DNA of 64,000 nucleotides from the NCBI GenBank assembly GCA_001630475.1, contig KV419404.1, forward strand, positions 706,066 to 770,065, in the 5' to 3' direction. This stretch comes from Sistotremastrum niveocremeum HHB9708. Lineage: Eukaryota; Basidiomycota; Agaricomycetes; Sistotremastrales; Sistotremastraceae. Both the position numbers and the translations under genes were made by a program. Of this stretch, positions 1-8,974 are shown one piece after another (within the stretch, counting starts at the first letter, position 1; every line of letters starts with the position of its first letter). The notes beneath the pieces are model-generated. The model was not told where the DNA came from and searched no databases. It saw only the letters and a list, made by a program, of their open reading frames with translations.

Positions 1-1683
1 ATCACGGGCGTCAGGCTCCGGCTCAGCAAAGACACGCTCTTGCTCTTCTGCCCAAAGCCGTGCACGGTTGGCTCCTTCAAGAGTTTCCATCGGCTCGTCG
101 TGGTCGATAACATCACCCTCTAGCTGATCGCTTTCTCTATCCCACTCTGCAGCTTTTTGCGACTCGGCGATAGCTCGTCTGGTCCTTTTTCTCCTTCCCT
201 GAGAGCTGTCGTCTTCGACGTCGCTATGTCTATCTTCATAATCCTGTTTGACGCTCTCGGTCGAGGTGATGTTCCTAGCAACGCCTCGGCCTACTGCGAC
301 CAAAGCTTCAGCTGCGGCGTGATCGCTCATTCGGACGCTCTCAGGACTAGAGTTGGCGGTAGGTGCAAGAACACCAACACCAGCCGCTGGCACACGTTTT
401 CGCCGTTTTATGACTGCCTTTTTCATCGAGTTGGGCCGATGAGTTCCATGTAGCTTGTAGTACAGGCCTGAGAAGAGAGATTAGCAAAGAGCGTTCGAGC
501 GGGAATAAATGGACAAGAAAGGATAGTCAGATAAGATCTGATGGGGACGCGGAGTCTCAAGGTGACGACAGCGTATCAGATTAAGACTCCGCACAAAGTC
601 CGGCCACGCGCGCGCACATTAGCGGAGGTTTGTTGCGGTCCAAGGGCTCGGATACGAGCATGAGAATGAGAACATTCCCGATTGGACACGAAATAATAAA
701 CTGTGAAACGCTAAAGGATAAGGGACTTACCACACGCGTTGCAGATATTGTTGCCTGTGTCGTCGCGACGCCACAAAGGAGTTGTCGAGGTACCACAGTT
801 GTAACAGCTCAGTGCACCGACGGCAGCGCGGTTGCGGGCTTTTGCAGCGGCAGCGGCGAGGGCTTTTGCGTTTGCTTCCGATTGTGAGGGGGGTGGTGAC
901 GGCTCGGCCTCACCTTCCAAACGAGCAGTGAGGGCATTGTTGAACGTCGGGCACCCAGAGCAGGCTGAGGTGCCTCCTGTGCCGTCACAACGACCGTCAC
1001 CGGGGCATGTTCCGCCTCCAGAGTGCTTGGGCGAAGCGGGAGCAGGTACGGCTGCTGGCGTCGGAGGTGTGCCGCTGTTTTGACGGTTCGGCATGTTGGC
1101 CAACGATGATGGGCGTGCTACACGTCGAGACTTTAGATACAAGCCTAGAGGGGGAAATAGACACAGATCTGATAAGAACCAAGACGGAAAAAAAGCCGCG
1201 AGTGCAGGGGGGAGGGGTGGAGGGTAGGGAGAGACGAGCGCGGCGGTGACTGGACAAGGAGAGAGGGGGGTGAGAGACGCGTCAGAGACTTACCACAAGC
1301 GTTGCATATCGATTTTCCGTCGCCATCGCGGCGCCATAGAGGGGTAGTTGATGTGCCGCCTGAAGCAAGAAAAGGCAAACGATGAGCCAAGAGATACAGA
1401 AAAAAAGGAGAGCTCTGGGCTTATCGGACGACGTACAGTTGGCGCACTCCATTGGACCGGAAGGGACGGTGGTCTGGTCTGAAGAGACGGTTGCAGGCGA
1501 GGGAGATTTTGAGAGCAGCTGAGGGGGTGTGGGGTCAGCGTGTCTGGGACGCTGGAGGGCGACGGTGGCCATGCTGCTGAGGTTTGCGGGTGAGCGGGAA
1601 ATGAGACGGGACGATGCTGAACGACGAAGACGGGGTAGGAACGTCGAGGCGGGGGTGGACGAGTCGAGGGCGACGTCGGCCAT
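1..1683 (-). CDS. urbs1: Iron-responsive GATA transcription factor (SRE/Urbs1/SreA family), C-terminal part cut off by the window edge
   Basis: The protein represses siderophore and iron-uptake genes in the nucleus when iron is plentiful (family knowledge). Exons read 1683-1437, 1359-1294, 1144-731 and 469 to beyond base 1. Two GATA zinc fingers are visible. Finger 1 starts ECANCG and ends CNACGLYLK. Finger 2 starts [12 protein letters not shown] and ends CNACGLYYK. Between them lies the Cys-rich stretch [12 protein letters not shown]...ACSGCP, which marks the iron-sensing SRE subfamily and rules out ordinary GATA factors. A basic tail, [11 protein letters not shown], follows finger 2. The start is the ATG of MADVALDSS; an in-frame upstream Met-like codon is less likely. 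The rest of the C-terminus lies outside the window. Both fingers carry a phase-1 intron at the same Gly codon, just after CNAC. The gene is head-to-head with the aspartic protease, 1.17 kb away. Confidence 0.93.
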
Positions 1684-1749
1684 GCAGCGACGGGAGAGAG
1701 AGAGAGGTTGAAGAGAGCGACGAGTGCCACAACGCGGCTCAAACACCGG

Positions 1750-1845
1750 CCAATCAGAACCGTCCAGTTGGACGTTTGATCCTTATCGGGCAGTGCCCCG
1801 GAAGAGCCAAACAGGGCCAAACACGCCCGGCTACGAGCGATTATC
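1750..1845. promoter_or_regulatory. CCAAT box and two GATAA-type sites upstream of the GATA factor
   Basis: CCAAT is read on the + strand at 1750-1754. TTATC, which is GATAA on the gene's strand, is read at 1783-1787 and 1841-1845. All three lie 65-165 bases upstream of the GATA factor start codon. In other fungi GATA iron regulators and the CCAAT-binding/HapX system control each other, so autoregulation or cross-regulation is plausible. This is inference from short motifs only. Confidence 0.35.
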
Positions 1846-2855
1846 CTTATTAGGCTAACGCCGACAAGGCCGAACGCCGGAATAAAAGGCAAAACTGTAC
1901 AGTTATACCCTGAGACGAGATCTTTGCTTCCGGTGCACTCGACATCATCTCCCCATCTGCCATCCCCAACCCGACGCCCATCCATCACATCGCCGCCCGG
2001 CCCTCGCCATCTCCGCAGCCCAACGGGGCAGTCTCCTCGTCATCGCATACAGCGACTCAGATCGAAGCGGCCCAATCTAATCGTCGTGCTCGTTGCCCCG
2101 CGCAGTGCCTTCGGATCTTTGCAACGCTCTCTTGATAATCGTGCCTAGATAATCACCCCTCGTCGTCACTGTTTCCATCACGCCGCATCCGTTTCACTGT
2201 CCAGCGCGTCGGACAACGCCGCGGTGTTTAGCCAGACTGCATATACAAGGGTCCCCGAATACACTTTGTGCCTTTCCCAAAAACGCGAGAATGTCCCGCG
2301 TCCGAGCCAGCACTTGCGGACATTAGCCAAAGCCTCGACCAGGGACTTGAGAAGCAGAAATAGACTGCAGGCCAAGCACACGGTGCCATCGTGTTCCAAG
2401 AGCTGTTCTAAGACCGACCAAGATCATTCGACCAAGCGTTTGACGCCAAGTAGCCTCAGTCCCGTGAATGCCACAGTTCTCGTCTGCGAACCAATTTCCA
2501 AAGATTGCAGAGCCATTAATGAACGAGTTGAGAGCAGAACGCGTCCCACAGCGACCAAACCGTAGTAGCCGATAATCAAACAACAATGAACGTCGTTGCC
2601 GTGTCCAAACTCCGACACATTGCCAACTTGCCGCCAAGTTTCCAAGGTCGCTCGTCGCCAAGTCTTGCGCTCTCCAGCGCACCCCCACTCATTCATTCTG
2701 GCTGATTCGCTGGGCGGTCATATTTCACTCTCTTTTCTCTAATTTCTCTCCTTTTTTCCAAGCTCATACACGCTCTGATCACCACCTGCCTCCATTTCGT
2801 TCAATTGCAATACATCTTGTCCTGCTGTGCAGCGTCAACGACCTCATTCTCTGTC
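1846..2855. other. Intergenic region between the GATA factor and the protease
   Basis: This is the remainder of the 1.17-kb divergent spacer. It has short open frames on both strands (the longest about 120 codons) but none has a recognisable motif. Pyrimidine-rich runs just before 2856 resemble a fungal core promoter for the protease. No gene is supported. Confidence 0.6.
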
Positions 2856-4657
2856 ATGTTCCCCATGTCTTCCTTTCTACTAGCTTTCCTCGTATTCTGC
2901 GCCATTTACACGTCTGAAGCGCTCGCGTATCCACATATCAGCAAACGGCAAGATCAAAGCATACCCCTGATTCGAATGAATCAAGGAAGAAAGACACTCG
3001 AAGAAAAGGCAGCGTGGGCTCGGAGACAAGCTGATATCCTTCTCGCCAAATACGGCGGCGGCCAGACAAGCGCAGTACAGAAACGAGGCTCCGGTGCGCA
3101 CACAACGCCATCTTCCATCCTGCTTGCCTCATGTTTTGATCTGGTGATGCAGGGTTCAACGATATCGTGAATCACAATCAAGATAGCTCGTATTTTGGTA
3201 GCCTGGCGATTGGTACACCCGCAACTGTGAGTGAACTAATTTCAACAAACCTTGTTTTTCGCCCTTCGCCTAATTCGCCCCCCCTTAGTCCTTCAACGTG
3301 ATTCTGGACACTGGGTCGGCTGACTTATGGGTCGCCTCGCAGAAATGCACCGCCGGCTGTCATAATATTCCGACATTTTCAGGAGCATCGTCTTCGACGT
3401 TCAAGAACTTGTCTGCCCCATTCAAGATTCAATACGGAAGTGGCGCAGCAGCAGGTTACCTCGTACAGGACACCGTTCAGATGGCAGGTTTCGAAGTTCC
3501 ATCTCAGACTTTTGGTACTTCTTCTCTCTTCATTTCTCGGCGAAACCCACCTCATATCGGAAAATAGCTGTCGTGGATCAAGTTACCACTGGACTCCTCA
3601 CAAACCCTGTTTCTGGCCTCATCGGCCTCGCGTTCCAAACTATTGCTTCTTCACAGGCAACCCCTTTGTGGGAGTCTCTTGTGAAGAGTGGACAGTGGGA
3701 CGAACCCCTCATGTCGTTCTTTTTGACAAGGTTTGTGAACGTGTCGAAAGCGAACCCTGAAGAGCCTGGCGGCAAATTCACCATGGGTATGTGCCACCCG
3801 CTCGTTATAGAACTCCGATCTGAATGGGATCTTAGGTTATACGGACCCTACACTCTATGGCGGCGAAATCGATTATGTCAATATTCCGCAGGGTCAACAA
3901 GCGTATTGGACTTTACCTATTACCTGTATGAACCCTCCTCAAATATGCTCATCGATCCGACTGATTCTCGTCATCAGCACTCGTGGTTCAAGGGCAAAAT
4001 ATCTCTATTACTGCCGGAAATGCTCTCGCTGCTATCGATACGTACGTCTCCGTTATCACTTGATTATCTTAGCGGGCCTCTAATAAAGGAAATCAGAGGC
4101 ACAACCCTAATCGGAGGTCCCCCGTCGATCATTGCGGAGATATTTGCGGCAATACCTGGTTCTGCCGCTGGAACAGGCGATTATCAAGGCTATTTCACTT
4201 ACCCTTGTAAAACACAAGTCGTGGTCCAACTGTCGTTCGGCGGCCGCCTTTGGAGCATAGCGCCTAGCGATTTCTTGCTTACACAACTGACAACGGAAGA
4301 ATGCCTTGGGGCCTTCTTCCAATTGGAAATGGGGGGAGATTCGCCAGCTTGGATTGTTGGCGACACTTTCCTCGTAAGTACTTTCGAGCGAAAGTTTTTC
4401 AGTTCTAACACCCTCAATAGAAAAATGTCTACTCCGTATTTCGATTCGATCCTCCCAGCGTGGGCTTTGCAGATCTCTCCGGAACTGCCCACGACCTCTC
4501 GGTTATCAATGGACCTTTACCCACCCAGACATTGAACGCTAACCCTTCATCTCCTACTACTGAACTCGCTAGCAGCGCCTCATCGCGGACTACTTACTCA
4601 TTCTCATCTCTATTCCATGCTTCGGCATTCATTGTTATCTTATGTATATTGCTGTAA
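2856..4657 (+). CDS. Secreted pepsin-family (A1) aspartic protease, probably GPI-anchored
   Basis: This is an extracellular or cell-wall endopeptidase of the pepsin fold. The start MFPMSSFLLAFLVF gives a clear signal peptide. A short propeptide follows with two dibasic KR sites (HISKRQD and VQKRGSG), which are Kex2-type candidates. After an intron at about 3098-3150 the mature part begins with YFGSLAIGTP. The first catalytic motif is VILDTGSADLWV at 3298. The second is AIDTGTTLIGGP, split by an intron at about 4038-4090. A late motif, WIVGDTFL, follows before the last intron at about 4374-4420. The C-terminus is Ser/Thr/Pro-rich and ends in a hydrophobic segment, FIVILCILL, right at the stop. 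This is the layout of a GPI signal. At least six introns interrupt the gene. It converges with the methyltransferase, with 76 bases between stop codons. Substrate is unknown. Confidence 0.88.
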
Positions 4658-4733
4658 CTACATTCTCTTGGATCCATCTCTCATTAAGCTCGCTTTGTCA
4701 ACGACTACATCCGCATTCACCATTGCATACACT

Positions 4734-5981
4734 CTATGCCTCTGAAACCCCTTTCCAGCCTACCCAGCATGCATAACGTGGATGAAAGAGATCGCCTCCT
4801 ATGCGCCAGATCTTCCATTCGCCTGACTTCACCCATTGATCCAAGAACTCAGATATGACATCTTCAGCGCGTAATTCGACCATAACCAGGACAGCAGTGT
4901 GACCAGGGTTCGCATAGTGGTTCAACGTGCTGACGAGTGGCGGAACAAGGGCTGGATTATAGATACAGTCGACCGCTATCAGAAGATCGACAGTATCCGA
5001 ATTCGTCAGAGTAAAATATCGATGGCGCGAGGATTCTGGTGTCTGGTGCAACGCTATCCAGTCGCAGGATTCGATCGAGACTCTCCGATTAGTATTAAGA
5101 TTAGGAGGTGTATGTGTATGCTTCGAGCCTCCCTGAGGTGAAGATGGTTTGCTAGGCGGTAAATTATGCATTATATTCTTCCGGATGAGAGGGAGGAGAG
5201 GTTCTAGATCGGTCGCGGTGTAACGCTGGGCCAGAGGTGATAGAATGATGCTTAAAAGCCCTATACCCGCACTGTAAAGACAAGAGAAGGGGTTTGGCAA
5301 TGATCGACGATATTCTATGTCGAGTGGCTTACCCAAGCTCGAGAATGTGTGAAGTAGCAAGCTTGGATCTGTCAAAGAGATGGGGTACATCGAGGCGATG
5401 GTCGTGATATTGCATGAGGACTATTTGAGCCAATACGACGCTTGGAGGTATGTGAGGATATGCTCTATCAGGGTGAGAATTGAAAGCAACCTTGCTTGCC
5501 ACAGCACGCTGCCTGTTCGCATGAGAATGGATCGATGACAGATAACAACTTTTTGGTACCTGTTTCTCCAGGTCTGGAGCGTAGAGCAGTCATATCTTGG
5601 AAAAGTTCTATTTCTATAGTTCGTTCTGCGGAGCCTTTCGAGGAGATGGATCTATTCTTCGGTTTGCGTCCAGATTTCTTGCCAGAAGTTGTTTCTCCCA
5701 CAGCAGCCGATGCAGAGATCAAAGAGGGGATAGGAATAGACAGGTTGATGATATCATGATGAGAGTCGACAAATCCTAAACCATGGAAGGCGTGTTTGTG
5801 ATCATCTTCATCTTCTGCCAGCGGAGCTGATGCTAGACGAGTGTACAAGAGGAAAACCTGGTAATTTCTAGGATAAATTGCATTGAGACAGAACGGATTT
5901 CAGTACCTCTTCGTCTGCGTCAGTTACAGGCACAGAATCATCTGGGAGCGAGATGAGGTTTTGGAAGGAGGGAAGTGGCAT
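4734..5981 (-). CDS. METTL21-like (methyltransferase family 16) protein lysine methyltransferase
   Basis: This is an SAM-dependent methyltransferase of the seven-beta-strand family that modifies lysines on chaperones and translation proteins (family knowledge; the target here is unknown). The family's opening segment TALRSRPGETG is at about 5580. It is followed after an intron by GSVLWQA. The SAM-binding motif I, ILELGAGIGLLSI, is rebuilt across an intron at about 5282-5330. Motif ATDLEPLLPLIRKN comes next, and then post-motif LLIAVDCIYNP. The start at MPLPSFQNL is the first ATG in the frame before the first intron; a further upstream exon is possible. One intron near 5430-5480 has a weak donor (GTTGCT) and an AAG acceptor. 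It is inferred because the two flanking exons otherwise fall in different frames. Confidence 0.72.
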
Positions 5982-6136
5982 GCAACCCGACTCTGCGGAC
6001 TCTAAATTTTGAGGCGTGTATATTCCATCGTTGACCCAAACCTGGATCTGTAGAGTGTTATGTATAGTCTCATTTTCTCTGTTTCAAACGTATAATATAT
6101 GAGCTGAATTACGGTGATATACTCTCTACGATGGAT

Positions 6137-7655
6137 TCAGTCATCTGAATAAAGTTCGTCCTGCGTAGATAAATCGTCCAGAAAATCTTCAGGGTTAAAA
6201 ACTATATCTGCCTCATCCGAATAAGGCACATTGAGTTGAGAAAACATCGATCGAGGTGCAGGCGGATTCAGCTCGGGAGGTGCGATGGTTTCGGACGAAG
6301 GTATAGGCGAGGAAGCTCGTAAAGACGACTTCGGTGCGGTGAGAGAGGACGTGGGTTCAGTCTGAGGATATAAATTCATCGATTTGGGTCCGGGAGCCTT
6401 CAGGGGAATGAGTGGGCGGTCGGGCTTGGCGGAAGGAGGAGTGATCGGGCCTGATGACGCTGATGGTACTGGTAGTTTCTGGAAAACGGGTCGTTCGGGA
6501 GGTGAATCGTAATCGGTGACATTAGATATCGAAGTCCGTCTTGGAAGAACAGTCGGGAAGATTTTAGGTATGTTAGTTTCCGTGGTATGAGTGTGATATT
6601 GGGCGCGATCCGTGTTTAGAAGACTCGGGATTGCCTCGGCGAGAGGGAGAGGGAGCTCGTTCGATGTGGTAGCGTTATTAGTAGAGTCGACGTCCAGTAT
6701 TATGGGCTGAAGATTCGTCAAATCGGATAGGACTTTTCGTTGCTTCTTTCGTGGGCTGGGGATGGGAGTCGTCTGAATGGCAGTGTCGAAGCGTAAAGGA
6801 GAGTTTTCTTGACGCTCCACACTCAAGCTTTCTCGTCGTTTTCTCTTTTCCGGCCTTTTTCGAGGTGATGGGCTATTGCTTCGACGTTGTTCCCGATGTC
6901 TGGCAGCTGTGGCCTCTCGGTCTTTTTCGACTTGATCTCGAATTTGTGCTGCGTCGGCGTATTCGTGATGGGGCATCGCCTGGAGGATTGGGAATACGGA
7001 AGATAATGTCGCTACGGCACTGAGAGCGGCTAATACCTGCGTCTGCTGGTTGGCGACGAATTGAATTTGCTGGAACGATGCGTGAGTAGACTGAAGTCAT
7101 AAAAGGGTGGTACGTTGGGTGAAATCAGACCGTTTGCAAGATGTCGAATTTGTGCTCAATGGATTCGATTTTCTTGTCTAGGGAGTGGATGGACTGTCCT
7201 AGCGCACCCTGCCCTTCGACAAACGCATTGAACGTATCAACCTGCAAAGGTTTTCCAATAGCTTCCAAAGTCCCATCATGACAATGTTTAACTACGATCA
7301 ATGTCAATGCTCAGAACGATCGCATATATATGCTCCATTACTCACCCACATCCGTAATACCCATAATAGTCTTCTCCCCACATTCTTCCAGTCGTTTCAC
7401 AGAAGCATCCGCGGCCTGTTTCGTCTGTCCAACATGGGAGATAAGGCTATCGACTTTTTCTGAGAATTTTTCGATGGTGCGTTGGGTGTCTTGGAGGACT
7501 ATGCGGAGAGTGACTGCGCCTCTGTCTGATGGGGTGAACGGGATTTGGTGTTGAGTCTCTTTTGCCTTATTCTGGGATAAGTTTTGGGATATGGGCGTTG
7601 GGAGGAGGTGGCCCCAGAAGGGGATTTTGGAGGTCGTCTGCTGCGTGGAAGACAT
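6137..7655 (-). CDS. Unrecognised coiled-coil protein with a basic, low-complexity C-terminus
   Basis: I do not recognise this family. Translation from MSSTQQTTSKIPFWG gives about 470 residues over three or more exons. The N-terminal third is helical with heptad-like spacing (LQDTQRTIEKFSEKVDSLI, then KKIESIEHKFDILQT), suggesting a coiled coil that oligomerises. The middle is strongly basic (RKRPEKRKRR, SPRKKQRKV) and looks like a nuclear localisation signal. The C-terminus is rich in Pro and Ser and ends in an acidic tail, DDLSTQDELYSDD. Introns lie near 7308-7360 and 7070-7132; both joins keep frame. The gene is tandem with and just downstream of the kinetochore gene NNF1. A nuclear or chromosomal role is possible but rests only on composition. 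Confidence 0.65.
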
Positions 7656-7934
7656 GGGCAAGACGAGCGCCGATTCCGATGAGCCGCTACGATATTTTGG
7701 ATTTGGCTCGTCCTCAAAGCCCTAGCCAAAAGACATTCAGTCTAGCCGATAGTGTACATATATACGCATGAGATGTAGTAAAAGCAAGACTGGTGATATA
7801 TTGGTGATACAACAAGGAGTACAGGGATAAATTACGAAATACGATTAACAGCAGTAAGGGATACATCCAACGTGTCTTGAGGCCGGCGAAGTCAAAGCGA
7901 AGCAGATGTCATATGCAGAGAAAGAAATCTGGCA

Positions 7935-8756
7935 TCATCCTTCTTTCGTCGATTCTATGCTCGTCAACGTCCAGCCAAGCATGTCTTCGGTTGGAAGAGC
8001 GCTGAAGTTTTCGACAGTCTCGGGGGAAATCAGTACGGACGCTGTTATACAATGGATACAGGGCATACCTTGTCGAGTGTGTCTAACAGTTTCTTTGCTT
8101 TTGCGTCGGCTTCGTCGCTTTCCGTCGTTAGTTTTTGTAGACGCGCCATCATCTCTTCATTGTCGCTTTCCAGCTAGAATTTAATCAGCATCAGGACTCG
8201 CAGAAAAAGGTAACGACAGACCTCCTGTAGAGTAGCAAGCAGTCGGTCTCTCTCATTTTCCAGCACAGGTATAGTTCGAGCGCGAACAGCAGCCCGGGGT
8301 TCCAGATCAGGTTTCCAAACATCTTTGCCAGTATATCCAGATTTCTTTCTCTCACGGGCTTCTGTCACCACTTGATGCAGGGTGTCGATGGCAGCAGGTG
8401 CTCCGTATGCTTGGAGAATATCCTCAGCATCTTTCTTCGAACCGACAAGTTATCTTGAGCTGGGACGCGTCGAATGTGGTGAAAAGCGCGTACTTCGATA
8501 GCTTCTTGCATTCCTCGTGCAAGAACACTCATTATACTCTGTGCACCGTTTCGTTCCTCAGCACACCATAGCGGGAAGCACTCCTCAAAGTCTTCGAATC
8601 TGTCCATAAATGAGCATTCCCGATCCAAATCCTGGAGAAATAATGCGGTACTGACGTCCATTTGTTACTCGCACGCTGCGTCGCAAGCTGCAGCGCCGAA
8701 TGCAAATGGGTGTATCGTTTGCTGGTGCCCGCCTCGTCTGGTCCCTGCGACGCCAT
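7935..8756 (-). CDS. NNF1: Kinetochore MIND/Mis12 complex subunit Nnf1 (PMF1 homologue)
   Basis: Nnf1 pairs with Mtw1/Mis12 in the complex that links the inner centromere to the Ndc80 microtubule-binding complex. The first exon ends ASNKW and joins TFEDFEECFPLWCAEE, a family signature. Later exons give AIDTLHQVVTEAR, KDVWKPDLEP and RARTIPVLENERDRLLATL, then a coiled coil (LESDNEEMMARLQKL). The protein ends after GWTLTSIESTKEG. Donor GTCAGT at exon 1 and introns near 8190-8230 and 8020-8070 keep the frame. The small size is normal for the family. Its start codon is only 39 bases from that of TUL1 on the other strand, so both must share a tiny promoter. Confidence 0.85.
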
Positions 8757-8795
8757 CGAAGAAGATAAGCTTCCGAATGACGGAGAAAGCCGACG
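8757..8795. promoter_or_regulatory. 39-base bidirectional spacer between NNF1 and TUL1 start codons
   Basis: Only 39 bases separate the NNF1 start (8754-8756, minus) from the TUL1 start (8796). The spacer also contains an upstream out-of-frame ATG at 8777. Transcripts must start inside the neighbour's coding exon or be nearly leaderless. Confidence 0.6.
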
Positions 8796-8974
8796 ATGAG
8801 TTCACCCGCGACTCCGAGCCCGCAAGAGCAGGCAAGGGCAGACCATGCAGAGGCACTGCGCAGGATGGAGGAGGCGATGGGCAGAGGCCCCGCGACTGCT
8901 ACTCCCAGGAGCTCGCTGTCCTCTTTTATTCTCTTGACTTTCTTTTTCTTTTTCTTTTCTGGAGGTGGAAATGA
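8777..8974 (+). other. Upstream ORF overlapping the start of TUL1
   Basis: An ATG at 8777 opens a 65-codon frame (MTEKADDEFTRD...) in a different frame from the TUL1 start at 8796. It ends inside TUL1 exon 1. If the transcript begins upstream of 8777 this uORF would overlap and depress TUL1 translation. The peptide has no family resemblance, so it is treated as regulatory or incidental. Confidence 0.4.

Noticed and set aside
157-453. 98-codon plus-strand open frame
   Set aside because: It lies antisense to the last visible exon of the GATA factor, whose protein reading is clear.
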